A DNA stretch of 64,000 nt from assembly GCA_022494885.1 (NCBI GenBank), contig JAGVSM010001409.1, positions 434,001 to 498,000 on the forward strand, in the 5' to 3' direction. A program made the position numbers and the translations under genes. Source of the stretch: Micrasema longulum. Lineage: Eukaryota; Arthropoda; Insecta; Trichoptera; Brachycentridae. Position 1 is the stretch's first letter; each line of letters starts with the position of its first letter. Positions 12,001-22,950 of the stretch are shown here, piece after piece. Below the pieces are notes generated by a model. The model worked only from the letters and a program-made list of their open reading frames with translations. It was not told the origin of the DNA and searched no databases.

Positions 12001-15000
12001 TTTTTCAGTAATATTTTTTTTGTTGGCATTTTGCAATTACCCGAGAGGTGAATCAGGTAGAGGAAAATTTACATAAAACTGTCTACTCAACGAAATTTTG
12101 TCTTAGGTACTAGTAATGGACCAGATGGTCGATACATATGTGACTGTGTACAGACTTTTGAATATACAATATGAATGATAATCTATGATTAGCTGTAAGG
12201 GATGGCCTTTTGTATGATAAAAATAATAGTTTAATTTCCCCTTTAGCTGATACTAAGAATTGGCGCCTCTCTCCTCAAGAGGTTCCCAAGGGATTTGGAG
12301 ACGGCGGATTCGCGCCATACGGTGTGGCCGGTATAATCCGCGGAGCAGCAGCGTGTTTCTATGGATTTATCGGGTTCGATTGTGTAGCTACAGCCGGCGA
12401 AGAAGCTAAAGATCCACAGAAGTCCATTCCGATCGCAGTTGTGGCCTCTCTGCTGATCATTTTCCTCGCCTATTTCGGAGTCTCTTCTGTACTGACTCTG
12501 ATGCTGCCATACTACTTACAGGTAATTTTTAAAGATTAAAACAAATAGTAAATTAAAATTATTATTTATTCCTTGTCAAGACAGATGAAAAATACAACCT
12601 GCGGGTGAAATAGAATCAAAATCCTAAATTAGCGTTTTTGACTCGATGGCTACTCTCATAATCAAAATCCTGAAAAGGGAAATGAAGTGGAAATAAGTCT
12701 ACCTCAAAGTGTAGTGATTGGCGCTTTAGCCTACCACGCTTGAGATCCCGGGTTAAAAAACAATTTGATATCAAACATCATCGGTGATACTGCAATACCA
12801 CATAACCTGCTTTTTTTACGAAAATCTTTTACTGAAATAATTTCGTCATAGGGACTAAGAGCTGTCAGTTTTAAATTATTTATATTTTTACTGTTATGTT
12901 ATGATAGTTTTTCTGATACTTCAGCGGTATTTTTGGTTGATTAAAATCGTAAGCAATATATTGACAGAACGCTTCTTCAGATTCTGTGCCAAAAAATTCT
13001 ATTGACAGTTTTTTTTTTTTTGCACAACAACAGGCCAGGAGGCCCAATTGCAGTTGTGAATTACATCACAGAACACCCAGGCTTGAGAAAAATTACATAA
13101 ATTTTTTTGTGTTCTCACTGGGAATTGAACCCGGAACCTTCCGTGTGTGAGTCAAGCGTCTTGACCACTACACCACGGAGGCCGCCAATTACGCGGTATT
13201 GCTGTATCACCGACGATATGTAATAGTTTATAAACAGGATTTGCACAGCGATATTTCATTGTCTCTGGACTAGCACCTGAAGCGCAAGACTGATAACCTT
13301 ACCTTCATGTAATAGATTTGGCGAGCCAATAAGGTTCTCTATGAATAAGGATATGATGATGATGTAAGAGTTATTTATTGTCAAACATCAATATTTATTT
13401 ATAGAGAACTGCATAACGAAATTGTTTTGGAATCTTGTAAATTAACCCATTAACCGCGTTAATATGACATCATTTTGCGTCAATACTACAGACTTAGTTT
13501 CTGGTATGTATATCATGCAATATGGTCCATACATTTTTTGACCCTGTGTTAAATTGACATTTAAAATGCAACTTACATGAATTTAATCATAAATTGATAT
13601 TTGCACACACACACACACATAATTTTGATTTTTGCTTGTGGATTATTGGTTTATTTGTGGATATTATTGGATCGATTATATTATTGGTTTCATTGCATGT
13701 ATGTTCCTTTATTTTATTTTTCCTTTTCTACTACTATATTAGTAATAAATAAATTTGACTGTAGGATGGAAATGCACCGTTGCCCCACGTGTATGGAATA
13801 TTGGGCTGGAACACAGCTAAATATATTGTTAGTGTTGGAGCAATGTGTGGATTATGTTCCAGGTAAATGGAAATAATTACTAATTTATTTTTCTCATATC
13901 TCCACACAACCTTGTCTTATGTGGAAACCTGTTATCGGTTCTGTGTTTGTAATGCATAAGATTTTAATTTGAAAAAAACTGTTTATTTTGTAAAACGTTT
14001 GTCAGTGAAAATTCTCAATGAAATTTTAATTTCTAGGGTGTTTTACTCCAAAACCTTACGGGAAAAATTTGGAAAACTGATTTGAAATTAGTGGGAAAAA
14101 TTCTGCAAGAATCGTCTTATTTAGTTATTGTAACATTCAAAAAGTTTAATTTTGTCAATCGGTGCTATTTTCGTTTTAAGGACCTTGATAAAAGAAGAGC
14201 CACGACAATATACAAATATTTATTCAAACTCATTAATATCACATTATATAAACAGCTATTTATGCTTAACTTTTTGTGGTGCAACTAGCCCAAACTGGGT
14301 GACCAAATTATCTTGTACATTAGAAATAATTTTTTAATTTTCACACATACATATTATATTTAGTTGTTTTTTTTATGCACTGTATATATTTTTTGGAAGA
14401 GTATAAAGATCTTGGATCCAAAATAAAACAATGATCGCACAATAACAATAAATTATGAAACAATGTTTTAGTTTACTGGGTGCAATGTTTCCCCTCCCGA
14501 GAATCATCTACGCTATGGCTTCCGATGGACTCATGTTCCAGTTCATGGGAAATATAAACGAGAGGTTCCAAACTCCTCTTGTGGGTACTTTGGTAGCTGG
14601 ATTATTTACTGGTAAGATAAATCATTGTTCATTATGACCCAATGTTTCAATGGAATTTTATATTTGAAATGTATCTCTGAAATCTTTGTTTCTTTTCATA
14701 GGTAAAAATGAAATAATAAAAAGAAGTACCGTGTTGTAAAGTTACCTGAAATTATGAAGAGAATTGATGTATTATTTTATTAATGAATAATTAATAAAAA
14801 AAACCTTTAATCCTTATCATGAGAAATAAATTCTATATTTATTTCTAAAAATGTAAAAAAATGACAATGAGTAATCCATGCTTTACCTCAATATTCTCAG
14901 CTCAAAACCGTTTTCTTCAAAATTTCTGTTCTTTTCATTTACATTTCAGAAGAAATTAACGTTTTAATTTTTTATATGAAAGATCTTATTTGTGATATTA

Positions 15001-18000
15001 CACATTTATAATAAGAATGTAAATCTAGAACTGTTTGAATAACTCACACTTATAAATGGAATTTTGTGAAACATTTTTCAAGTTCTTCATAATCACACAC
15101 ATAACAATGATTTATTTTTTATTTATTTATTCATACAAAGATACATATTACAAAAAAAATAAAAACGTATACCTAACTCTATAAGACCAAGAGCCCTATG
15201 TTGAGTTGGGATACAATAAAATAGAAAGTGGAAGCATGCATATTATTAAAGAATATTACATATAAAAATTATTACATAAATACAAATTTCAATAAACATC
15301 TGGACAGCACGCTTAATAGTACAATATATAAATCTATGCAATGTCTCTTAGCAGTCTTGTCTCCAATTCAAATCAATATTTAGGTAAAAATAAGTATGTG
15401 TAGAATATTCTGATTTAAAATTTTATTGACATAATGCATAAAGATGCAATTTGCAAATATACAGATCGTTTTATTATTGTTTAATGTTTGATTTATTGAT
15501 GGGTTGTTTTGGCCCAAGAAAAAACTACATTCAAATATAAAATTTAATGTTTAATTCTTTTATCAAATAAAATAGATATATAACTTATCAAAATGCATAA
15601 ACAATGTCTCCCTTGGCACGGGACACCCCAGTGAGAGGACATTATCTTTAATGTAAAAAAGTAATATATAAATTGTAAAAGAACAAATAAATAAAATAAT
15701 AATTTCATGAGAAATTTTAACATTTACCATTATTTTACTAACTTTTAAAATTGACATCTTTATTTCTATTTCAGGTACCATGGCAGCCATTTTCCAGCTG
15801 GATCAGTTAGTAAACATGATGTCTATTGGTACCCTTCTGGCTTATTCCATGGTAGCTTCATGCGTATTACTTCTCAGGTAAATATACTGTTTCATTGTGG
15901 TCATCTTATTTTGAATCTCTTTTGAATATCTTATCTTATAAAGAATTCAATTAATGAGTGGTGCTGGAGACAATACAGGATTTTTAAAAACATCATTAAT
16001 AATTACTCAATTGCTGGTTTGAGAGTATTAAAATATAATAAGACATCAAATATTAAAACTTTCGGCGCCATATTGTTTCTTGAGGAAAATAAAAAAATAC
16101 TGACAGGGGTTTGATTCTAAGATTAAAGATAAATTTATACACGGTTTTTCAGGGCCATGCTGCAAAAATTCAGAGGAACATTTTTGATGATGTACTTTTA
16201 TAAATATCCTAATGAAATTTTTTGGGAAATTGCATTTTTTAATAAAAAAAGTAAGCAAAATTGAGATTTAAAATGTATTTAACCAATGAAGCAATACACA
16301 CCGGACGCAGACTAGTGAAGTGGCCGGGTAGGGGAAGGTTGGGGTTCGTGCAAGGGATGCTAGTTCGGGACATTAAGGATTGTCTTCATTTTCAAAAACA
16401 GACAAACCATTACACCGTTTCTCCGTAAGGGTAGGCGGAGAAGATAGAATGAAAAATGAATTTTGAAAAAAAATGATTAGGATTTATTTTTAAAGTTTAC
16501 CATTAGGGATGTTCCTCTGAAGTTTGGCAGTCTGGTCCTGAAACACCGTGTATAGATTGATGCCGATATAAAAAAAAGTCATGAGAAAAAAGGGCCGAAA
16601 TTGCCCGCACCATGATAATAAGAAGCAAACAACCAACAGGCTGTTTTTTTATATTTAGATTAAAAATATAAAGAGACAGCTTGTAGTACCGTGGTAGTGT
16701 TCCGGACTTCGTATCAGGTTGTCGAGGAACAAATTTTGCTCTTCCGCAACTTATTTCCCATTTTTTACCATGGTTATTTACGACTTATCCGAAAACGGTT
16801 TAACAACTAAAATATTTAGGCAAACTATAAGAACGAGAATACAATTTCTTTTTATGAATAAAAAATAAACCGGTACTCTTGTCTCTAGTTGTTTCAATAT
16901 TAAATTTTGCCAATTAAAAATGGAAGATTGTTGTTGGATTATTAAATTAGAACCTACTGCAGTTTTCCAGGACATTGGGTATTAAGATCATTTAAGTTTG
17001 GCTTATTGTTTCAGATACAATTTGTCGGCAAGCAATAAGAAGGAAGAGGACGCAGTGTCCTTAACACCCGCTATCTTGTTTGGCCAACTAGTAAACTCGG
17101 CTAACCATCAATATCCAACCAAACTCAGTTCCAACATAGTCACATGGATGGTTACTGTATATTGTAAGTTCGCACGTTTTTGTTTTGACTTATAAAAAAA
17201 AAACTTTTAATAAAATCGATTAAATTAAATATAAGCCGACTGTTTTTCGAACACTGCTGTTCCTTTGTTAAGGTATAAAAACTGAGTGATTTTAAACTAA
17301 GTTATTTAATTATCAATAATATTTTGAGTATTTCCAAATATTTGTAGACAAAGACTGGCACTAATGCCTTAGAAGCATAAAAATTCAAAAGTATTTTCAG
17401 GCATTGCTTGAAAAGTAGGTGAAATAATTTAGTCAGATAAATCTAACCCCCATCAATAAAGGTTCCAGCTCTTGTACTCCACAAGTCAACAGATAAATGA
17501 GTCGAGGAAATATGGATGTTCAAACATAGACAGAATGGTGAATGTAACAGTACGTAAAGTGAATAAATGCATAGACTTCCATATTCGCTTTTCCTCTCTG
17601 TTGGGATAAATGCCAAAGTTATATATGGAAATACTAAATTAGTGCTTAAAATACAAATTATTTAGACTTATTGATAGATTCAACAACAAATAGGGAGAAC
17701 CTTTTTGAGAAGGCAATGTGAATCTAGGCATTTACAGGGCTTATGACGTGTCATTGGCTGGTTTAAGTGATCACTTTACTCACCGTATGACATTCACATT
17801 CTGCGTACTGTGTATGTTTGTATGCCGGATCTTGATAATAAACACCCGTCTACACACTTTTGGACTCACACAAAATGTTATATATGAGCAGGTAAAGTGA
17901 GCCAGTTGACAATATGGTCAAACTTTTGTATTCAAAGATTTAACTCCGTGAGCTTTTTGTCAATTTTTTTTGTTAAACTGTTTTGATTATTTTAATCAAA

Positions 18001-21000
18001 GGGATGTTTTGAAACCACGAAAAAAGGGTGTTTAGATTATACCGATTACAGAAATGTAATAGAGTAGAATTCCGTTTATCCAAACTCTTGTCATCCATCC
18101 AGATTGCCAAATATCCAGATCGTTATCGAATTGTATGCAGGACCTCTCTGCTCATAAACGAGTTTCATCATCAAAGCGATTAACTTTGCTAGGCTTGTTT
18201 AAGTAAGTTTTTAATGTGATTATAATTTGCTGTAGTATTCCAAAAGCAAGGGATCTTTACCGCCCTATCCTACCGTACCTTGGGTTATTACTCATAAATT
18301 AGGTAAAAAATCATCAGTTTTTTTTCATAAAATTTCTCAACAACAATACTTATTTACAATGTACCAGACAACATTTTTAAACAATAGACTCATTTATGAC
18401 CCTTTTTTATATCCTTTGCAAGTCAGAAGTTCTCATCGTAAGATGTCGCCGGATATTTTTGTGTAATAATATTCTATTGAATATTTTTTCAAATATATTT
18501 TGTATTGACTGTAATGCAAATGAGGTAGCCAGCGATTGCTCGTGTTCGAAATGAACACCAACACCTTTTTTGCACCTGGACATACTGGATCGGCTTGTTG
18601 CGTTCGGGTGGTAATATCGCGGATGTATCACGTATGTTCGTATAGGTAGAGCGGTTAAAGTAAATTTTTCATTTTCTTTCAAAACATTGCCTTAATTTAA
18701 TGGTTAATCCAATTATCCGAATTTCCGCATGTCCCGAAAACTTCTGGCACGCATTAACCCGGATAATAATAAAGGTTTACTGTATAAGCAATGAGTTTAC
18801 TTCACCTTTAAAATGTCAGTTAGTTCACTTCACGTCCAATGGGCTTGTATAAAGTATATTTTGTATGGTAAAATAAATAATTAGTGAAATATTACGTAAA
18901 ATATTCTTAATAAATTTGATTTTCAGGTGTGTGGTGTTTTGCTTTGGCCGGTTGTGTTAAAGTTTATGCATCCGAACTGTTAGAACTGCAACCTGCATTC
19001 GTATTTCTGACCGGATTGTTCACATCTTTAGTCTTCGCTACGCTCTTTATTATTTCCAGACAACCTGTGTCTGAAAAGAAACTCTCCTTTGCCGTAAGTT
19101 CCGAACATTTTAATATAATAAATTGGAATATTTAAGAATGTTACAAAGGAGATGGGAAAAATTCCTCATAGACCTGGGAAAGAAAATCAGAAAAATTAAC
19201 CAAAAATAAAATGCTTTTTAGGTTCCCTTTCTACCCTGGCTGCCCGGAGTCAGCATACTCATTAACGTTTACCTTATGCTGAGCCTCGACATCATGACGT
19301 GGATTAGATTCTGTGTGTGGATTGCTTCGGGTAATTATTAATTTATAAACAATACTTCATGTTAATAGTATTTCTCTTGACGATGGATTATCCGGGTCGG
19401 CCTTCATTATTTTACAAGAATTTAGTCAAATATGTATTCTCGAATATTGGGTATTAGCATAAGTTGTGTCTGTTTTTTTTTCAAATTTAAAAATGAGCAC
19501 CAAAAGCAAAACAAAACAGTAATGGTTATACGGGATTCAATATAATATTTCTGTTTGCGCCCAATTGAGGGAATAAAGGAGAAAACAAATAAGGAGAATA
19601 CATTATTGACTAATTTGTTGTAAAATATTGAGGGAGAATTATCGGGGTCGGTATTAAATAAGAACGCCTCACTCGAAAACTGCCATGAAAGTTTCATTGT
19701 AATTTTTTACCTTATGTATGGATGTTAACATAAGTTGTGTCCTTTTTATCCAAATGAAGAGAACAAGAGGATAAATTAGTAAATAATGTATTCTCCTTTA
19801 TTAACATATTGCAACAGATATGAATAATATTTTAGAGAAGCTAATATAGAAGTCTAGGCATTTACAGGGCTTGTGACCTGTCATTGGCTAGTTTAAGTAG
19901 TCATAAGCCTAGACTTTTATATTACCTTCTCTAAAATGTTCTTCATCTCTGTTGTAATATGTTAATATTAACAGCTCCCCGGGGAGTTGAATCCAGTCCT
20001 TTGTACACAAATTTGGACAAACTCAAAATATTGTTGATATTCTCCTTTCTTCCGTCGATTGAACGCAAGCAGAAAGAGGTATCGAAAATGCTCATTTTTG
20101 TCCACTTGACATTCCATTTTTAAGGCTTGTAATAAAATAAAATAACATATTTAATATAAAAACAAACAAAATATCTTATAGGGCAGAAAATTTTCTTTCA
20201 GATGAAGTATAATAACCTTTACCATTTTGTTTTACTTTTGGTGCTCATTTTTAAATTTGGAAAAAACAGACACAACTTATGTTAACACTCAGTGCAACTC
20301 ATATCGCAACTTATATAAAAAATAAAACAAAATGTTAATAGCGTTATTTTTAAAAATCAGTAGAAATTATTAAAAATGTATTCAATGATCATTGGTTCAT
20401 AAAACATGCCACAATAACATACATCATTGTATCGGTAATACATAATATTATTATAATAATAAGAGTATATTTTAACAAAAAAAAAAAAACATGTATTATT
20501 TTATGTAAATGATAGGAAATTGTTATAAATAAACCATGTGATCTTTTTCGGAGGCTCTGATGTCTTGCTGGACAATAACTGGCACAGCATGGGTTTAAGT
20601 TCAACTCAGTTAAGCTTACTGTATATCCTATCTGTCATTTAAAAATAAATCAAAACACTTATTTTGAGCATGGAAATATAAAACAACTGAACGAGAAAAC
20701 CCTGATTAATATAATTGCGCTGCATATGAAATTCCACAATTTTTCGCCAGAGTGTTATATTTGATAACTAAAAAAATTGGTTTACAGTGAATTTGTATTT
20801 ATTTTTTTTATTATTCAGTATTACTGAAATTGATTCATATTTAACTGGGTGTATTTTCTTCCAGGATTATTAATTTACTTCACCTACGGTATCTGGCACA
20901 GTGTAGAGAGGAACAGAGGAACTAATGGAGCTGAAGCTAAACCTTCTCTTATCATGAATGAAATAACTGATACTTCCTCTCTTTTTGACAAAGCTGGCTA

Positions 21001-21001
21001 G
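2959..21001 (+). CDS. Cationic amino acid transporter (SLC7A / CAT family), 13 coding exons, complete
   Basis: A plasma-membrane permease of the APC superfamily that should carry arginine, lysine and ornithine. The joined exons give about 638 residues, against 629 in human CAT-1. Landmarks in order: an N-terminal cytosolic tail; [15 protein letters not shown], the unwound substrate-binding helix TM1 (residues about 74-88); [20 protein letters not shown] in TM3, with the essential glutamate; [11 protein letters not shown]; an NNT N-glycosylation site in an outer loop; [20 protein letters not shown] in the conserved TM6 area; [35 protein letters not shown]; and [19 protein letters not shown] with a hydrophilic tail. 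All splice phases close and no frame break was found. Which insect CAT paralogue this is cannot be decided here. It converges on XPO6. Confidence 0.93.
3330..3725 (+). mobile_element. 3' end of an RTE-type LINE in CAT intron 1
   Basis: In broken frames it reads [15 protein letters not shown], then [24 protein letters not shown], and finally VGEARSV. This is the region after the reverse transcriptase typical of insect RTE-like elements (xRSLRRMCG ... RGMLRWFGH ... EEARxxCxDR). Stops and frameshifts make it a fossil. Confidence 0.65.
4426..4660 (+). repeat. M1 inverted-repeat element, single arm
   Basis: It begins TTAGGTGTTCACATAAGTTG, then TGTCTGTTTATTTTCCAAAT and GAGCACCAAAAG in variant form, and later CGAGGGAATAAAG. 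The same arm is found at 19449, 19728 and 31622, and inverted at 20208-20289, where two arms flank a full element. No coding capacity. Confidence 0.55.
5621..5794. repeat. Palindromic element with 73-bp arms
   Basis: Left arm 5621-5693 and right arm 5723-5794 are near-perfect reverse complements (for example ACACAACTAGTTTCA against TGAAACTAGTTGTGT, and ATTTATTTAAAAT against ATTTTAAATAAAT), with a spacer of about 29 bp. The structure is that of a foldback MITE in intron 1 of the CAT gene. Confidence 0.7.
7905..8153 (+). CDS. CAT transporter coding exon 2 (TM1 and TM2)
   Basis: The acceptor is TTTGTTTCAG and the donor is GCAG|GTACAA. It codes residues about 34-117. [20 protein letters not shown] and VYVLAG match the invariant first helix of CAT proteins (human: [20 protein letters not shown]). 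It ends with one base of a glycine codon. Confidence 0.95.
8230..8395 (-). mobile_element. SINE family C (tRNA-derived, inverted)
   Basis: GGGGTTCAAACCTCGGACC is the inverted B-box region, followed by CACTGGACCACAGCCCG. The same block, with the same CATTTTGG...TTTTCAACGAGTTG leader, is at 35287-35412. Confidence 0.5.
9612..9740 (+). CDS. CAT transporter coding exon 3 (TM3)
   Basis: It starts after GGTTGCAG and ends ATTG|GTAAGT. It codes residues about 117-160: [20 protein letters not shown] and then [20 protein letters not shown]. The glutamate of VGE corresponds to the residue essential for transport in mammalian CAT-1. Confidence 0.95.
10032..10588 (+). mobile_element. Tc1-like transposon remnant with TIRs and TA duplication
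   Basis: The ends CACCCCTGGCAACATAAATA and, inverted, CACCCCCGGCAACATAAATA lie inside TA dinucleotides at 10030-31 and 10589-90. Inside, about 10170-10410 reads [40 protein letters not shown] and [13 protein letters not shown]. These are the paired HTH and the first catalytic-block entry of a Tc1 transposase. The rest, including the D-D-E core, is missing. At 557 bp it is an internally deleted, non-autonomous copy in CAT intron 3. Confidence 0.85.
10795..10950 (+). CDS. CAT transporter coding exon 4
   Basis: TTTCAG acceptor; TCCA|GTAAGT donor. It codes residues about 160-212: [20 protein letters not shown], an outer loop with an NNT glycosylation site, then [16 protein letters not shown] entering the next helix. 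It corresponds to the TSSVARAW segment of human CAT-1. Confidence 0.93.
11033..11137 (+). CDS. CAT transporter coding exon 5
   Basis: TTTCCAG acceptor; GAAAG|GTAAAT donor. It codes residues about 212-247: [20 protein letters not shown] and [15 protein letters not shown], matching the [20 protein letters not shown] helix pair of human CAT-1. Confidence 0.94.
11875..12010 (-). mobile_element. Penelope-like or related repeat tail
   Basis: On the minus strand the segment reads TCTGAAGACGGCTCC, GCAACGGTGGCCGAAACG and TTGGGACAAATC. From memory this motif type (GAAGA-GGCTCC ... GGCCGAAACGTTGGG) occurs in terminal repeats of Penelope-like and similar elements of animals. No reverse transcriptase is present. 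The family assignment is an inference. Confidence 0.35.
12247..12521 (+). CDS. CAT transporter coding exon 6 (conserved core)
   Basis: Acceptor CCCCTTTAG; donor TTACAG|GTAATT. It codes residues about 247-338. [40 protein letters not shown] and [14 protein letters not shown] align almost residue for residue with human CAT-1. It is the longest and best conserved exon. Confidence 0.97.
12600..12775 (+). mobile_element. SINE family A, head portion
   Basis: GTGAAATAGAATCAAAATCC, then TTGACTCGATGGCTACTCTC, followed by a tRNA-like block with AGATCCCGGGTTAA. It shares its 5' module with 1725-1885. A matching 3' module follows at 13255-13375 (CTGGACTAGCACCTGAAGCG, AAGACTGATAACC), so the SINE seems to have been split by the inverted SINE B at 13009-13186. 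Confidence 0.55.
13009..13186 (-). mobile_element. SINE family B (tRNA-derived, inverted)
   Basis: Read on the minus strand: GGCGGCCTCCGTGGTGTAGT, GGTCAAGACGCTTGACTC, GGTTCCGGGTTCAATTCCCA, AGTGAGAACAC, then a body ending GGGCCTCCTGGCCTGTTG and a poly-A tail. A- and B-box-like blocks are clear. A near-identical copy lies at 22951-23126, and plus-strand relatives at 50191 and 50790. Confidence 0.75.
13765..13862 (+). CDS. CAT transporter coding exon 7
   Basis: Acceptor ACTGTAG; donor TCCAG|GTAAAT. It codes residues 339-371: [20 protein letters not shown] and [12 protein letters not shown], matching human NSPLPDAFKHVGWEGAKYAV. It bridges exons 6 and 8 in phase. Confidence 0.93.
14472..14611 (+). 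CDS. CAT transporter coding exon 8
   Basis: Acceptor ATGTTTTAG; donor TACTG|GTAAGA. It codes residues about 371-418: [20 protein letters not shown] and [20 protein letters not shown], matching the human [20 protein letters not shown] block. Confidence 0.96.
15775..15877 (+). CDS. CAT transporter coding exon 9
   Basis: Acceptor ATTTCAG; donor CTCAG|GTAAAT. It codes residues about 418-452: [20 protein letters not shown] and [15 protein letters not shown], equivalent to human [20 protein letters not shown]. Confidence 0.95.
17015..17163 (+). CDS. CAT transporter coding exon 10 (variable cytosolic loop)
   Basis: Acceptor GTTTCAG; donor TATATT|GTAAGT. It codes residues about 452-502: [20 protein letters not shown], then a hydrophilic stretch, and [10 protein letters not shown]. 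The loop is poorly conserved and shorter than in human CAT-1, as expected for this region. Confidence 0.9.
17385..17870. repeat. Composite of two dispersed repeats in CAT intron 10
   Basis: The left half (TTTTCAGGCATT, GGTGAAATAATTTAG, CAGCTCTTGTACT, ATAGACAGAATGGTGAATGT) recurs at 21175-21365 and in part at 11340 and 51115. The right half (CTAGGCATTTACAGGGCTTA, GTCATTGGCTGGTTTAAGT) is shared with 19850, 29690 and 40580. Confidence 0.55.
18057..18783. mobile_element. Pogo/Tigger-like element with imperfect TIRs
   Basis: The left end TAGAGTAGAATTCCGTTTAT and the inverted right end TACAGTAAACCTTTATTATT show the style of pogo-group termini (CAGTA...TTATCCG). CCGGATAA and AATTATCCGAATTTCCG motifs sit near the right end. 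No convincing transposase can be read inside. It lies in CAT intron 10. Confidence 0.45.
18927..19093 (+). CDS. CAT transporter coding exon 11
   Basis: Acceptor TTTTCAG; donor TTTGCC|GTAAGT. It codes residues about 502-557: [20 protein letters not shown], a membrane helix [20 protein letters not shown], and VSEKKLSFA. This corresponds to the LLCAVVTGVIWRQPESKTKL area of human CAT-1. Confidence 0.93.
19222..19330 (+). CDS. CAT transporter coding exon 12
   Basis: Acceptor CTTTTTAG; donor TTCGG|GTAATT. It codes residues 558-594: [20 protein letters not shown] and [16 protein letters not shown]. Human CAT-1 has VPFLPVLPILSIFVNVYLMM at this place. Confidence 0.95.
19449..20289. mobile_element. 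M1 foldback element (841 bp) with a nested palindrome
   Basis: The outer arms GCATAAGTTGTGTCTGTTTT (left) and its inverted partner at 20258-20275 extend about 80 bp, including TTTAAAAATGAGCACCAAAA. An inner, near-perfect hairpin has arms 19801-19860 and 19907-19965 (GAAGTCTAGGCA against GCCTAGACTTTT). This looks like one MITE inserted into another, in CAT intron 12. Confidence 0.65.
20865..21001 (+). CDS. CAT transporter coding exon 13 (stop codon)
   Basis: Acceptor TTCTTCCAG. It codes the last helix [20 protein letters not shown], equivalent to human GFIIYFGYGLWHSEE, then a hydrophilic C-terminal tail that ends SSLFDKAG before the TAG at 20999-21001. Confidence 0.95.
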
Positions 21002-21155
21002 TTTTTATTATTTTACTGTTTTAATACGGGTTCAAAAGAAATGTATCTACATTGTACAATATTTTGATTGTACTGAATTTTATCCTTAAGGAATTTTATC
21101 AAGATTAACAGATATTTAAATTAATTAATATTTATTGTTGATAAAAGAAGTGTAA

Positions 21156-21161
21156 AATAAA
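21156..21161 (+). terminator. Candidate polyadenylation signal for the CAT gene
   Basis: AATAAA lies about 155 bases past the stop codon. Other AATAAA copies occur further on (for example near 22000 and 22440), so the true site is uncertain in this AT-rich stretch. Confidence 0.4.
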
Positions 21162-21174
21162 AAATTGCGTTTTC

Positions 21175-21365
21175 AGGCATTTTCTAGTCGGTGAAATAGT
21201 TCAGATACATCTCACCTACATTGAGGTTTTAGCTCTTGCTTTACAAAAATCAACAAATTCATGAAGAAAAAAAAATGTATTTAGATATTCAAATATTGGT
21301 GATTGGTGAATGTAAAACACTTAATTCAGCTGATAACAGCAGTATATATGTCTGGACTTTCAAAT
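21175..21365. repeat. Dispersed repeat, second copy of the 17385 family
   Basis: TTTTCAGGCATTTTCTAGTC, GGTGAAATAGTTCAGATA, TTAGCTCTTGC and GGTGAATGTAAAA follow the order seen at 17385-17560. It lies in the presumed 3' UTR or just beyond it. Confidence 0.5.
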
Positions 21366-22194
21366 TTCCTTTTCGAAGAACTTCGCTATATATTATTTGT
21401 CAGTCAACATTATATTTTGATGTTAATTATATTTAATTCTCAACATGTTTATTTCATGAATATCAATTATTTACTATATCAAATATATAAATCAACATTT
21501 TATTAAAAATAATGTCAGGTTTCTTTAAAACCTACTGGAATGAATAGATATATGTACAATTGATATATGCATATAACTGATTTTGAGCACAATTTTTTTC
21601 AAGATGGCGGTGCGAGCAGTGGTTGCTCTTGCAAAGTTTCTCAATCTTTTGCACAAATTATTGATAGTAAACATTTTGTATGGTAGTAGCATTCTGTTTT
21701 GTTTATTTATTATTTTGACTCAAATATTGCTTATTCTATTGAGATAAACAGTGTGCAAAAATACATCAATGGCAAGATTCAATCCTTGTACCTAATATTA
21801 TTATAATTCATATATGTATGTCATAGGTGCATATAATATGCATTTGTGTGTTCGTTTTGAATCAACGTTCGCGTATTGTCAAACCTTATTTTATTGTTGT
21901 CATTATTTCGTATTTACTGCATTTTGTGGTTACCTACTGTATTGAATAGGACTCGTCGCACATTATTCATTCGACGTGTATCAGTTAAATTTGAAAAATA
22001 AAATGCTTTTTTTTTTTTTTTTCAGAATACGGTTTTGAAATTTAACATACTTAAAAAAAAAAAAAAAAACAATTTATATCATTTCGTCATTTGAATTTTA
22101 ACAAAAAGGTTTCTAACTTTTTACTAAGCTCTTTATTGTACCATTTTCAATACAATTTACAAGTTTTAAGCAAATATATTATTTTCATACTTCG

Positions 22195-22290
22195 GCACCC
22201 ATACACACGCACCCTCTCCCTCATTCATTCCCACACGCACATGTATCCTCTCCCTCATTCATTCACGCATACACACATTCACATACACAT
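22195..22290. repeat. CA-rich tandem stretch with two CCCTCATTCATTC units
   Basis: CTCTCCCTCATTCATTC is repeated about 50 bases apart among CACACGCAC and CATACACA runs. A short degenerate tandem repeat, with no sign of coding. Confidence 0.6.
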
Positions 22291-22438
22291 GAATACAAAC
22301 GTCACACAAATACAATTACTAAACTTATTTTCTTATATATTATGTGTCATTATATTTACAGTGGATTTTTTTAATTGGCTTTAGTATTGTTAAGATTTTT
22401 CTAATTATTTTGTTTATGTAATAGCTGTGAAAATCCCA

Positions 22439-22485
22439 AATAAAATAAAATAAAATAAAATAAAATAAATAAAATAAATAAATAT
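22439..22485 (+). repeat. (AAATA)n microsatellite
   Basis: Consecutive AAATA units pass into AAATAAATA. Simple sequence in the intergenic space. Confidence 0.9.
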
Positions 22486-22950
22486 ATTAGCAAGAGGAAG
22501 AGTTATTTCAATTGTGTGCTCATTATTATTATGGATAACTTATAAAGTGCCTTTTTAAAAATATAGTACTCAAATATAATTCTATGGAATATTGAATTCA
22601 ATTTGAATTGAAAGTGATATAAACCTTGAAGTTTACCGTGTGTTTTATATTTGAATATGTTAGTTGTATTTTTGATTGATTTATTATTTATCATTATATT
22701 AGTAAAAGTTGATTCCTGTTGACAGTATTATTTGTAAGATGATGTTTAAATGAACAACATATATATTTACATATTGCACTATATTTTTTTAGTTTAAACA
22801 TCATCGTTATTATTTTCTTAGGAATTTCAGTTGACATTGAATGATATTTTATTTATAAGGAATCTCAGTACATAATGTGTACCTACTTAAGAACTCGTCT
22901 GTGTGAGTATTTGGTATTGATTTATTTATAAAAAAAATATGTACTTATTT

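Noticed and set aside
18407..18682. 91-codon minus-strand frame as a pogo transposase remnant
   Set aside because: I could not read the HTH or the DDE blocks of pogo/Tigger transposases in it, so only the termini support the element.
22091..22384. 97-codon plus-strand frame over the CA-rich stretch
   Set aside because: It is low-complexity His/Thr/Ser-rich translation of a simple repeat.
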